Shown here in pieces: positions 28,662-36,657 of a stretch of DNA of 64,000 nt; position 1 is the first letter of the stretch, and every line of letters starts with the position of its first letter. Position numbers and translations under genes: made by a program. Source of the stretch: Dysgonomonas mossii DSM 22836 (GTDB lineage: Bacteria; Bacteroidota; Bacteroidia; Bacteroidales; Dysgonomonadaceae); contig NZ_GL892004.1 of assembly GCF_000213575.1 (NCBI RefSeq), positions 558,001-622,000 of the forward strand. Reading direction: 5' to 3'. The notes under the pieces were generated by a model. It did no database searches. It saw only the letters and a program-made list of their open reading frames with translations, and was not told where the DNA came from.

Positions 28662-29231
28662 TTATTTTTTGTAGGATTTGGTCTTGAACTGACCATTCTC
28701 TTTTTTGATTATAGTAATAAACTCAACAGTGTTTGAAATTTTGGGAACTTTCCTCTGTGCTTCAAGTTCTTGTGATAGGGTATTCTCATTTAGCAATTTG
28801 ATGTAGTTTTCTAACTTGCCATGAGGACTTTCTATTTCAACAAGTTCGTATGAGTCGGTTAGATTGCGATTGGCTCCAACTTTAACATTACTGCGTTCTT
28901 GTTGAGAGTCATAGTTCTTTATCGCTCCTTTTTGTGCTATACTTGATGCGTATCTTTTGACGTTTGAAGATGCAAAGGTTTCAAATATAACAATCGAGTC
29001 GGATGTGATTTGATCTAGATTAGCTTTCGTGAGAGTTTCTGCACGAAGTGATTCTAGCATTTTGGCGGCACTTTCATCGAGATTTTCTAAGGTTACCATT
29101 TCTGTTAAAACTTGTTTAACTTCAGGTGATAATTCCGGCCTTGATTCAGTAGCTCCTCCCCCACAATTGAAGAAAAATAGTGCCATAACTAACGCTAGTA
29201 AAACGTAATATTTTCTAATAAAAATAGACAT
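28662..29231 (-). CDS. Small putative lipoprotein, unknown function
   Basis: A 189-residue protein with a hydrophobic leader ending LFFFNCGGG, a plausible though weak lipobox with Cys as the first mature residue. The mature part is mainly helical and charged (PELSPEVKQVLTEMVTLENL), ending in a beta-type stretch (NTVEFITIIKKENGQFKTK). I do not recognise the family. It lies 15 bp upstream of ahcY on the same strand. There is no obvious functional link. Confidence 0.65.
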   Translation of the reverse strand: MSIFIRKYYVLLALVMALFFFNCGGGATESRPELSPEVKQVLTEMVTLENLDESAAKMLESLRAETLTKANLDQITSDSIVIFETFASSNVKRYASSIAQKGAIKNYDSQQERSNVKVGANRNLTDSYELVEIESPHGKLENYIKLLNENTLSQELEAQRKVPKISNTVEFITIIKKENGQFKTKSYKK

Positions 29232-29386
29232 AATGATTTCGGTTTAATTAATAAAATTGTTTTGTAATAAATGAAGTAATGGTTGTTTATGAAAAAAATG
29301 TGTCGCTACTCTATAGATTATGCATACAGCGATATAAGAATGATTTTTTAGATCATAAACAAAACACTACTTTTCGGTTGTTGTTT

Positions 29387-30469
29387 TTATATATATTTTT
29401 CTCCGTATTTTAGTTTTACGTCAGCAACGAACTGCTTGATACGCTGTTCTTCCGACTTCTTGCAAATCAGCAGCACGCCGTCGGCTTCGGCTACAATATA
29501 GCCCTCTAAGCCTTGTATAACCGCTAATTTGCCGGCAGGCAATGTCACAACATTTTCGGCACTATCAAAAAATATAGTGTTGGCAATGAGCGACGCATTG
29601 GCATCATTATCTTTTTCCGATATTTCGTAAAGTGATCCCCAAGTTCCTAAGTCAGACCATCCGAAATCTGCTGCCTGTACATATACATTTGTAGCTTTTT
29701 CCATTATGCCATAATCTATTGATATATTCGGGCAAAATGGAAAATTCTCATCAATAAAGGCTTTTTCTTTTTCTGTACCAAAGGCATCGATACCACGGTC
29801 GAAACGGGAAGTTATCTCAGGAAGATATTCACGAAGTGCGCTTAAGATAGTTTTGTTGTTCCAGATAAAGATACCTGAATTCCACAGGAACTCTCCGCTT
29901 TCGAAGAAGACCTTAGCCAGTTCCAAATTCGGTTTTTCGGTAAATACTTTTACCTTATTCACACCGTCCAGCTTTTCTTCGCTCATTTGTATGTACCCAT
30001 AGCCTGTTTCGGGACGACTAGGCTTAATGCCGAGCGTCAACAACGTATTGTGTTTAGATACAAATTTGTAAGCGTTCTGAATAATAGAAAGGAATTCATC
30101 CTCTTTCAGAATCAAGTGATCGGAAGGAGCAACTACAATATTTGCTTCAGGATTAAAAGAGTTGATATGGTAAGTCGCAAAAGCAATACATGGGGCTGTA
30201 TTGCGTCGCATTGGCTCTAACAATATCTGATTGGGTTTCAACTCAGGCAGTTCGTCTTGTACCATCTGAGCATATTCATTATTGGTGACTATAAATATGT
30301 TCTCAAGAGGAAGGATTCTTTTAAACCGGTCTACAGTCATCTGCAAAAGAGAACGTCCTGTTCCGAAGAAATCAAGGAACTGCTTTGGACGGGCTTCGCG
30401 GCTAAAGGGCCAAAAACGGCTGCCAATGCCACCACCCATGATCACGCAATAATTGTTCTTGTTATCCAT
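29387..30469 (-). CDS. manC: Mannose-1-phosphate guanylyltransferase
   Basis: A 360-residue nucleotidyltransferase that makes GDP-mannose from GTP and mannose 1-phosphate. It has the nucleotide-binding GGGIGSRFWPFSREARPKQF and the ManC signatures EPMRRNTAPCIAFA, FTEKPNLELAKVF and the WNSGIFIW sugar site. The later isomerase domain of bifunctional ManC-GMP proteins is absent. It stands alone; the -7 box at 30490-30497 implies a very short 5' leader. GDP-mannose feeds capsule, O-antigen and GDP-fucose synthesis. Confidence 0.93.
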   Translation of the reverse strand: MDNKNNYCVIMGGGIGSRFWPFSREARPKQFLDFFGTGRSLLQMTVDRFKRILPLENIFIVTNNEYAQMVQDELPELKPNQILLEPMRRNTAPCIAFATYHINSFNPEANIVVAPSDHLILKEDEFLSIIQNAYKFVSKHNTLLTLGIKPSRPETGYGYIQMSEEKLDGVNKVKVFTEKPNLELAKVFFESGEFLWNSGIFIWNNKTILSALREYLPEITSRFDRGIDAFGTEKEKAFIDENFPFCPNISIDYGIMEKATNVYVQAADFGWSDLGTWGSLYEISEKDNDANASLIANTIFFDSAENVVTLPAGKLAVIQGLEGYIVAEADGVLLICKKSEEQRIKQFVADVKLKYGEKYI

Positions 30470-30489
30470 GTTTGTTTTAAAAATTTATA

Positions 30490-30497
30490 CAAAGTTA
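30490..30497 (-). promoter_or_regulatory. -7 box for manC
   Basis: The minus strand reads TAACTTTG, 21 bp upstream of the manC ATG. Confidence 0.5.
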
Positions 30498-30606
30498 TAT
30501 CATACTAATATACAAACAAAACGATTAGGGACAATAGCGAAATAAAATTATACGATTCTTTTTCAAAAAAGTTATACTTGATCTTTTGATATATGAAAAA
30601 TATGTG

Positions 30607-30614
30607 TACTTTTG
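30607..30614 (+). promoter_or_regulatory. -7 box for tRNA-Leu
   Basis: TACTTTTG matches TAnnTTTG, 18 bp upstream of the mature tRNA end, the same spacing as for tRNA-Pro. Confidence 0.5.
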
Positions 30615-30631
30615 CACCGCACTAGGCACAA

Positions 30632-30715
30632 GCCCAGATGGCGGAATTGGTAGACGCGCTGGTCTCAAACACCAGTGGATTCACTTCCATGCCGGTTCGA
30701 TCCCGGCTCTGGGTA
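30632..30715 (+). tRNA. tRNA-Leu (anticodon CAA)
   Basis: A class II tRNA of 84 nt. The acceptor GCCCAGA pairs with TCTGGGT. The anticodon arm is CTGGT-CTCAAAC-ACCAG, giving CAA. A long variable arm and a GGTTCGATCCC T arm follow. It sits exactly at the edge of an AT-rich accessory island. Confidence 0.95.
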
Positions 30716-30718
30716 CAG

Positions 30719-30751
30719 AAAAAGCCTGATAGAGAAATCTATCAGGCTTTT
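30719..30751 (+). terminator. tRNA-Leu terminator, left copy of the island direct repeat
   Basis: AAAGCCTGATAGA pairs with TCTATCAGGCTTT and a T run follows. Its core, 30725-30746, recurs at 34048-34069 in the same orientation with one mismatch in 22. Confidence 0.85.
30725..30746 (+). repeat. Direct repeat bounding the tRNA-Leu island, left (att-like)
   Basis: This 22-bp sequence (CCTGATAGAGAAATCTATCA plus GG) reappears at 34048-34069 with a single A/G difference. The preceding tRNA 3' end (GGGT..ACAG) also has a loose match before the right copy (GGGTGCACAG). The pattern resembles the duplication left by integration at a tRNA gene, though no integrase is present. Confidence 0.55.
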
Positions 30752-30788
30752 ACTCTATTAAAAAATTCTGCTTAAATGAAACTCAACT

Positions 30789-31397
30789 TTATAAAATATT
30801 ATTATTATAGTTATCTATCCTTTTTAAAATCATCAAATCTGAATCTTGATGAAAGCTAGATATCTGAGGTCGGACTTGACACAAATATTTTCTTTTTTTA
30901 TCATGGTAGCTTTGAGTCCCTTTAAGAAAAGCAAAACGAATCTGAAATAATCGAGATCCTACACTTATTTTAATAGGATTTTTGCTTGTGTTTGTTAATT
31001 CTAATGAAATACAGCCACAGTAACCTGGTTCAAGGGTTGAAGAAATACTCAGACCTAATCTAGCATATGAGCTTCGCATGCTAATAATCCCCAATATATT
31101 ATTAGGTAATTTAAAGTATTCCAAACTTGTGGATAATATAGTTTGATTAGGGTGTAATAAAAAGCTGTCTCCTAATTGTTTTCTAGTTTCCTGATAAAAA
31201 TTGGCTATATTAGTCGCTCCAATATTATTTAAAGAAGCATCAATACAAGCATCTCTTCCTTGTATAGAAACTAAAAAGTCACACCCTAAGCGAAAATCTA
31301 TGGAAATACTATTTATCTGATCCTCTTCCAGAAGTGGACGTATGATTATTTTATCCTTATCAATGTATTCTTTCAATTTAGTTTTAGATAGGTACAT
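30789..31397 (-). CDS. dCTP deaminase (Dcd-like, dUTPase fold)
   Basis: A 202-residue protein from the ATG at 31397; the frame is open further upstream to 31457, but that would overlap the peptidase gene. It has the Dcd core: DFRLGCDFL, then SMRSSYARLGL (E. coli Dcd has the similar GRSSLARLGL), then EPGYCGCISLELTN. The last holds the catalytic Glu position of the family. Catalysis therefore looks intact: dCTP to dUTP and ammonia, or a related pool-draining reaction. It is the last gene of a tight three-gene operon, not a housekeeping locus. Stand-alone dCTP deaminases are known phage defence effectors that deplete dCTP. Confidence 0.85.
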   Translation of the reverse strand: MYLSKTKLKEYIDKDKIIIRPLLEEDQINSISIDFRLGCDFLVSIQGRDACIDASLNNIGATNIANFYQETRKQLGDSFLLHPNQTILSTSLEYFKLPNNILGIISMRSSYARLGLSISSTLEPGYCGCISLELTNTSKNPIKISVGSRLFQIRFAFLKGTQSYHDKKRKYLCQVRPQISSFHQDSDLMILKRIDNYNNNIL

Positions 31398-31401
31398 TTT
31401 T

Positions 31402-32541
31402 TCACTTGTTTTTTGTCCATAAATCAATAATAATAAAATTATTAATTGATTTCTCAATTAGGCTGTTTATAATTGTATAAACTTGGCTAGGCAATAAATC
31501 ATCTTTCATATTATTATTCAATTTGAATTTATATGATTCATTCAACCAGATATCCCATCCAAGCTTAAACAATGAATGCAAATTTTCTTTTTTATCTATT
31601 TCAGATGGGATTAAAGAAAGAAAATCATCTTTTTTTAATTCGATAAATCTTTTTTCTAAGCTACACTTTGAGACATTAAATAAAGTTTCTTTCAAAGACT
31701 TGAGAACAAAGCCATCTGGTTTATTATTTAAAAATTCATCAACAAATCTAACTCGATTTGTTAAGGAGGGATGTGAAATACTTGCATGAGTCGGATAATC
31801 TTCTGATAAATATATAAGATGCTGATTTATAAATGATCCTATGTACTGAGATGCAAAAATATCACTAAAATATTCTCCAGTATGATTTGCTATTAAAATC
31901 TTCTTATCATTCTCAGAGAAACGAGGATCTTCCAAAAAAGGGAAATATGTAATGATTTCGTCTATAATTCCATGTGTTCTCGAAGCATAGTGGACAAAAA
32001 ATAAATCCGTTAGTACAGGGGATATCTTTAAAACATTATCTACAAAGTGACCTAATTCATGATATAATACTACATTAGTCAAATAATCTCTGAAAAGATA
32101 TTTAGGTAATTTTATTTGAATAAGTTTATATTTGAATTGGATATTATATTTAGATTCAATTAGATGATATATAAGAGTAATATCTTCTGGGATGACAAAA
32201 GCATAATCACCATAAGATGTTAAAATTATATATTGATCATGATCAGAAATCCAATCCGAAGAAGCCAATTTTATACATTCAATAAGTTCAAAGGGTATAG
32301 AGTTGATTGTATTACTATCCAGTAATTCTAGACTTTTTTGAAAAAAAGAAATAATATCTCTCATATTTCTTTTTTCTACATCACCTATCGCTTCAAATGA
32401 TTCTTGTTTTAAAAAGCCAAACAATTTTCCAAGACAATCATGATATTCTTGCTGTCGTTTATCTGCATAGGAATTGTCTTTTGAATTATTCCATGCTCGA
32501 ACTAACTGGGATAGATTTAAGTTTAATAGCTGAGCATCCAT
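31402..32541 (-). CDS. HExxH metallopeptidase-like protein, M48-type motif order
   Basis: A 379-residue AT-rich gene. The zinc motif LYHELGHFVDN lies at about 160-170. EYFSDIFASQYIG (about 223-235) supplies the third-ligand Glu and a nearby Asp. SHPSLTNRV (about 256-264) resembles the HP-x-x-x-R segment of M48-like gluzincins. There are no clear transmembrane helices or signal peptide, so a cytoplasmic protease is likely. The N-terminal 150 residues and C-terminal 100 residues match no family I recognise. It lies 3 bp after the small-protein gene and 4 bp before the dCTP deaminase gene, so it is an operon partner of both. Confidence 0.75.
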   Translation of the reverse strand: MDAQLLNLNLSQLVRAWNNSKDNSYADKRQQEYHDCLGKLFGFLKQESFEAIGDVEKRNMRDIISFFQKSLELLDSNTINSIPFELIECIKLASSDWISDHDQYIILTSYGDYAFVIPEDITLIYHLIESKYNIQFKYKLIQIKLPKYLFRDYLTNVVLYHELGHFVDNVLKISPVLTDLFFVHYASRTHGIIDEIITYFPFLEDPRFSENDKKILIANHTGEYFSDIFASQYIGSFINQHLIYLSEDYPTHASISHPSLTNRVRFVDEFLNNKPDGFVLKSLKETLFNVSKCSLEKRFIELKKDDFLSLIPSEIDKKENLHSLFKLGWDIWLNESYKFKLNNNMKDDLLPSQVYTIINSLIEKSINNFIIIDLWTKNK

Positions 32542-32544
32542 GTT

Positions 32545-32868
32545 TTAGACTAATTCATACTTGTTTTTCTCAAAAGCTATAAGTAATTTTTTATACTGTT
32601 CGATAGAAATCTTGTCAAGATTTATTTCATTTATCAATTCAGGTTGACTAACTTTAAGATAAATGATAAACTCATAATTCTCACGATTGATAGAACAATG
32701 GTCTTTTTCTCCGTTATTTAATGATTTTGCATCACTTACAATCGAACGAATAAAGTCTTCTAGTACTTGATCTCGAGCGACTCCATGTTGTAATTGCTCG
32801 ATGATAATTTGTAGCAAAGAACAAAAAAGCTCTCTACTTTTATCTTCTTTTGTGTGAGAAAATAACAT
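32545..32868 (-). CDS. Small protein, first gene of the dCTP deaminase operon
   Basis: A 107-residue predicted helical, charged protein. No family recognised. It starts about 40 bp downstream of a TATATTTG -7 box and is separated by 3 bp from the peptidase gene. It has a loose similarity to the 118-residue product at 33633: an L/M-Q-x3-E-x-L-x-x-G segment near the start and EFI-x-YLK near the end. Possible roles are a sensor, adaptor or inhibitor of the peptidase, all speculative. Confidence 0.6.
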   Translation of the reverse strand: MLFSHTKEDKSRELFCSLLQIIIEQLQHGVARDQVLEDFIRSIVSDAKSLNNGEKDHCSINRENYEFIIYLKVSQPELINEINLDKISIEQYKKLLIAFEKNKYELV

Positions 32869-32906
32869 AATTGTCTATTTTTTTTAAGAAAAATATAATT
32901 ATCCTA

Positions 32907-32914
32907 CAAATATA
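32907..32914 (-). promoter_or_regulatory. -7 box for the dCTP deaminase operon
   Basis: The minus strand reads TATATTTG. A TTTG (-33-like) lies 22 bp further upstream at 32937-32940. It is placed to drive all three genes. Confidence 0.5.
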
Positions 32915-33099
32915 ACTATTTTATCATTCTTTAGTTCAAAGTTTACTGAAATGTCTGCCATTACTCTTTAAACGAAATTTTATTGATAAAATTGTTATAG
33001 CTTATACCGTATAGATCGAAGTAAAAATCACAGTGTTTTATCTAAATCTTCAATAGATTCAATCTCTATGTTTTTCATTTTTGTGAGCCTATCAGGACT

Positions 33100-33507
33100 T
33101 CACCCCTTCCTCTCCTTCAACACCTCATGCAACAAAGAAATAGCCTCTTCTTTATCCTTCAACATTCTCTCATATAAAGCTATTTTCTCATCGTAAAGCT
33201 CAACTATTTTATCTAACGGGTTGAAAGTGTACTGATTGGTAATAGCATTGTCTTGCCAAGTTCCAGAATAAATATTTATAGAGGTTCCTTGTTCTAGTTC
33301 AGTAATAGCTTCAACCGGAATATCTAAAACCTTAGCAATCTTTTCTAAAATATCCTGTTCGAGCTTATCCTTTTTCTCATAGCTCGAAAGAGTAGCTTGT
33401 GATACACCAATTTGCTCTGCCAGAACATCTTGATTAATATTTCGCCATTCTCTCCATCGGCGGACGTTTGGACCATGATTGCTCTTCTTTATGCTTGTTT
33501 CTTCCAT
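33100..33507 (-). CDS. XRE-family transcriptional regulator with coiled-coil tail
   Basis: A 135-residue protein. Residues about 14-70 form a Cro/C1-type helix-turn-helix (NQDVLAEQIGVSQATLSSYE). The C-terminal 40 residues (VELYDEKIALYERMLKDKEE) are a predicted coiled coil for dimerisation. It lies upstream of, and in the same direction as, the small-protein/peptidase/deaminase operon, with 231 bp between. It is a plausible regulator of it or of itself. A 10-bp sequence, TATTTGTGAA, occurs at 33515-33524 and 33568-33577 on either side of its -7 box, a candidate operator. Confidence 0.85.
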   Translation of the reverse strand: MEETSIKKSNHGPNVRRWREWRNINQDVLAEQIGVSQATLSSYEKKDKLEQDILEKIAKVLDIPVEAITELEQGTSINIYSGTWQDNAITNQYTFNPLDKIVELYDEKIALYERMLKDKEEAISLLHEVLKERKG

Positions 33508-33514
33508 GTCTTTC

Positions 33515-33577
33515 TATTTGTGAATTTGTTTATATGCAAAAATAAGCATTTAGAGCAAATAATAATTTATTTGTGAA
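33515..33577. promoter_or_regulatory. XRE promoter with flanking direct repeats
   Basis: The -7 box TATTTTTG is at 33537-33544 (minus strand). It is flanked by TATTTGTGAA at 33515-33524 and 33568-33577, with a partial copy (TATTTGTG) at 33611-33618. The arrangement suggests autoregulation by the XRE protein. Confidence 0.4.
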
Positions 33578-33632
33578 GATAATATTTTAACAGTTAGGAT
33601 ATTAATATATTATTTGTGTTTCTGATATCTTA

Positions 33633-33989
33633 TTGTCTCAATTGATAGGAAATGAGAGGCTGTGCCCTTTACTTTGCAATTGTGAATTATACAAACTCAA
33701 TTATAGCAACCCTTACAAATACAAAAGTGCAGTAAGCCTAATGCAAACATTTATGGAAAAGTTAGAAAGAGGGGATATAAATCTGGAACCGATATATACA
33801 TTCTTTAAAGAAGATATTTCTCCTAAAGACTTTGCTAAACTATTGGATGAATTTTTATATAACTATGTCGTTCTATTTATACAGTGTCAGTCTGATGCTA
33901 TAATTAGCACGCATAAAGATACTCTCGAATTTATCCACTATCTAAAAACCTTACGGGATATTGTTCCTTTATGTGACAAAAGGCAATAA
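33633..33989 (+). CDS. Small protein of unknown function, TTG or internal ATG start
   Basis: A frame of 118 codons opening with TTG. The first in-frame ATG is at 33741 and gives 82 residues, so the true start is uncertain. The product is acidic and helical, with FMEKLERGDINLEPIYTFFK and DTLEFIHYLK. It shows a weak resemblance to the 107-residue protein of the neighbouring operon. It is divergent from the XRE gene and ends before the hairpin at 34046-34076. AT-rich, within the tRNA-Leu island. No family recognised. Confidence 0.55.
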   Translation: MSQLIGNERLCPLLCNCELYKLNYSNPYKYKSAVSLMQTFMEKLERGDINLEPIYTFFKEDISPKDFAKLLDEFLYNYVVLFIQCQSDAIISTHKDTLEFIHYLKTLRDIVPLCDKRQ

Positions 33990-34045
33990 AGCGATCAAAT
34001 TCTAAAGTACAGGTTTGGGAATAGAACAGTAAAGGGTGCACAGCA

Positions 34046-34076
34046 GTCCTGATAGAGAAATCTGTCAGGATTTTTT
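34046..34076 (+). terminator. Terminator at the right edge of the island
   Basis: TCCTGATAGA pairs with TCTGTCAGGA (one G-T pair) and a T run follows. On the opposite strand it includes the stop codon of the GNAT gene. Confidence 0.75.
34048..34069 (+). repeat. Direct repeat bounding the tRNA-Leu island, right (att-like)
   Basis: This is the partner of 30725-30746, with 21 of 22 identical bases in the same orientation. The 3.3 kb between the copies contains all the accessory genes. Confidence 0.55.
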
Positions 34077-34517
34077 CATTTCATTTTTTAGATAAACCAT
34101 GTCTATTAGTTGCTTGCCATTTTCAAATATTTGATGGTCGTAATTGTCTATGAAAAAGTTTTTTACGGTGTGAGAATATACAAAGCCAAATTTTTTGTAA
34201 AATGACAATATAGTAGGATCGTCGCCTGTGCCAACCAATAATATGTCACATTTGTCTTTGTAGTTGTCGATTATGTATCTCATCATTAGACTTCCGTATC
34301 CTTTCCCCTGTTCTTTTTGGTAAGTTGCAATATTTTTGATTTCGAAAGTTTTCTCTTCTTCTTGGGTAACGACACAAACGGTTTTTAGATCAGTGTCGTA
34401 TAAAGCAAATAGTTCTCCTCTTTCTAAATATTTGTGGATCATGCTTTCCTGTTCATCGCCCAATAGCAGCAGGTTCATAAACCGGTCTTTACCCTCTGTT
34501 ATTTTTTCTATTTTCAT
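34065..34517 (-). CDS. GNAT-family N-acetyltransferase
   Basis: A 150-residue GNAT. The acetyl-CoA binding loop is QKEQGKGYGSLMMRYII, the Q/RxxGxG/A motif. The C-terminal FYKKFGFVYSHTVKNFF is the usual GNAT end motif. Small stand-alone members acetylate diverse small molecules or proteins, and nothing in the context fixes the substrate. Its last codons run into the right-hand direct repeat of the island, so its 3' end may have been reshaped by the insertion. Confidence 0.85.
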   Translation of the reverse strand: MKIEKITEGKDRFMNLLLLGDEQESMIHKYLERGELFALYDTDLKTVCVVTQEEEKTFEIKNIATYQKEQGKGYGSLMMRYIIDNYKDKCDILLVGTGDDPTILSFYKKFGFVYSHTVKNFFIDNYDHQIFENGKQLIDMVYLKNEMKKS

Positions 34518-34611
34518 TTTAGCAGCATGTTGAGATTAATATCAAATATAAACATTCTAGTTTATGATTTCCTCTATCTACTCATTTGCTTCTTCTCCGA
34601 ACATTTCAGTT

Positions 34612-34645
34612 TTTAATAAAAAGGGAGATGCAAATATCTCCCTTT
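34612..34645 (-). terminator. Terminator of surface protein B
   Basis: On the minus strand AAAGGGAGAT pairs with ATCTCCCTTT, then TTTTATTAAAAA follows. Confidence 0.75.
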
Positions 34646-34776
34646 CCTACGCGTAGCTTTGTTAATCAGGCTTTCTTGCGAAAGCATATTTAAGATTGAA
34701 AAGTCCCAAAAGTTCTAGAGATTACTATTTTTAATTTAATAATTGATTAAGCCAATCTTCTTGAGTAATCTTTTAT

Positions 34777-36657
34777 CTAGTGAGGATTAATTCCACTAAT
34801 CGCCGCCTTTTTTAGAATCCAGGCGACAGCATTAAGCTCTAAGGCAGAGTTGTATATAAACTGGTTCCACGCTGTGCCCGGGCCATAATTCTTCGACAAT
34901 GGTAATCCTTGGCTGTTATATCTTGACGGGTAAGCGCTTGTGCTATTATCAGTTGTGGAAGAACCTACACTGTCTCCAAAATAAAGAAAGTTTTTGCTGT
35001 CGTTGTACCATACGATTGAGTATTGTGGATCCTGTAAGGTTTTGGAAGCAGATCGGGCCGAACAAATTTGCACCGAATTAGGTGGCAGCTCGGTCATTAT
35101 CACAGAGCCGGCTGTTCCATTATCTTCGCCCCAATGCCTTGCTGAAAGATTTCCAAACGGACCATTAATAACAGGATCAGTCGGTAGATTAGATATCATA
35201 TATACATCGTCGTCTGTTTGCCCTCCCGATTGAGCAATAGCCGGACTTATACCAAATAATCCGCTCATCAGTGTATTCACATCGCTACTAGTTCCATCAG
35301 CCGACCCATAGATTACGCAGCCTCCTTTATTGATGTAATCCTTCAACGCCGTAGTGAGAGCTGCCGTAGGCGCAGCACCGTATGCAAAGTACAATACCAC
35401 ATCAGGCATAGCCCCTCCGGAACCATAGCCGTTGCTTAGATAGTTTGTTGCTGTACTTATTGTTGAAGTACCCCATAGTTGAGTGAAGCTTACTATTTTT
35501 ACTATTCCATTCGGACCAAAACTGATACCACCATTGGTCAATGCCTGGCTTCTGGCAGTAGAGTTCCAAGAATAAGTGCTTCCCGAACCTATAACGGCAT
35601 AAGTCATAGCCGGCAAGGTTAACGGCATGGTTGTATTGCACGTGTTATTCCCCTGTGGCGTATTTGCATTAATCGTTATCGGGAAATCAGAATTGACGGT
35701 AGGTGTCCCCGAACCAATAAGAGTAATAGTATGTGTCCCGGGATTAAAATTTCCATTGGCAGAAAAACGGATACCATTCGTCAAAGGTGTATTTATGTTA
35801 TATGATCCGCTTGTTGTCACTGTTACGTTTAAAGTTATCGTATTTGAAACTGTTAAAGGTGTTCCTTTCAGGTATCTTCCGTTTACTACTATGCTGGAGC
35901 AATTCAGAGAGTAATTGGCTATGGCAGAAGATATTTCTATTTCGGGTTCACAGCCCGGAATAAGTTCTATGCCATTAAACGATAGTTTATCTGTTTGTGC
36001 ATCCACAGGAGTGCCTTGAGATGGAATATTCACAGTCATCTTCCCAGTACTCAATGCAGCTCCCGACTGATAGAAACTGTAGCCATTGCCCGTAGTTAAC
36101 GTAATAGAAAAAGCTCCGACTTTTGTTACATTCAGATTTATACTTATATAATTAGCGGAAGTAGTAGGTATGCCTTCCACGTAGACTCCATTGATCTCTA
36201 TGTCGGAACAATTTACTGCATCGAACTTAGCATTTCCCATTTTGCTCTGAAAGCAATTCCATTGTTCTCCATCCCATTGGTTTAATCCTAAACATAGTTC
36301 TTTGTCGTCGTCCTCTGTCAGATTGTAGACGATCATGCCGGTATGAGCCTTATCTAAAGCCTGCTTATTAGTTGCTCCACTATAAGCCGTATTAGGCCCC
36401 GAGTCCGGATTGTCGGGGTCTACTAAGAACATCGGGTACAGGGCTTTCTTCTCCGAAAGGGTTACTCGTGGTAAAGCTAAACCCCTATATGCATTAGGGC
36501 TTGCATCGGTCACTGCACCTTTTTCTTTTAGTTGTAAGATAGATCCGGAGATAGGTTCTTCTCCCGACCCAATTGAGACTTGTGCTTGCAGTGTAGATAA
36601 GGACAAGAACAACATTATAAAAACGAGAAATGTTGTTACTGGTTTGTTTCGATTCAT
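34777..36657 (-). CDS. Large secreted surface protein B, paralogue of A
   Basis: A 626-residue paralogue, the same length as the gene at 13629, in opposite orientation. Signal peptide to about residue 26 (STLQAQVS). The first 110 residues differ from A, while from YNLTEDDDKELCLGLNQWDG on the two are very similar. It has the same pair of Cys-initiated beta domains (CSDIEINGVYVEG and CSSIVVNGRYLKG) and the same C-terminal domain ending in SGINPH. A tract of 92 bp (36230-36321) is identical to 13965-14056. It is monocistronic and ends at the hairpin at 34612-34645. Function unknown. Confidence 0.8.
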   Translation of the reverse strand: MNRNKPVTTFLVFIMLFLSLSTLQAQVSIGSGEEPISGSILQLKEKGAVTDASPNAYRGLALPRVTLSEKKALYPMFLVDPDNPDSGPNTAYSGATNKQALDKAHTGMIVYNLTEDDDKELCLGLNQWDGEQWNCFQSKMGNAKFDAVNCSDIEINGVYVEGIPTTSANYISINLNVTKVGAFSITLTTGNGYSFYQSGAALSTGKMTVNIPSQGTPVDAQTDKLSFNGIELIPGCEPEIEISSAIANYSLNCSSIVVNGRYLKGTPLTVSNTITLNVTVTTSGSYNINTPLTNGIRFSANGNFNPGTHTITLIGSGTPTVNSDFPITINANTPQGNNTCNTTMPLTLPAMTYAVIGSGSTYSWNSTARSQALTNGGISFGPNGIVKIVSFTQLWGTSTISTATNYLSNGYGSGGAMPDVVLYFAYGAAPTAALTTALKDYINKGGCVIYGSADGTSSDVNTLMSGLFGISPAIAQSGGQTDDDVYMISNLPTDPVINGPFGNLSARHWGEDNGTAGSVIMTELPPNSVQICSARSASKTLQDPQYSIVWYNDSKNFLYFGDSVGSSTTDNSTSAYPSRYNSQGLPLSKNYGPGTAWNQFIYNSALELNAVAWILKKAAISGINPH

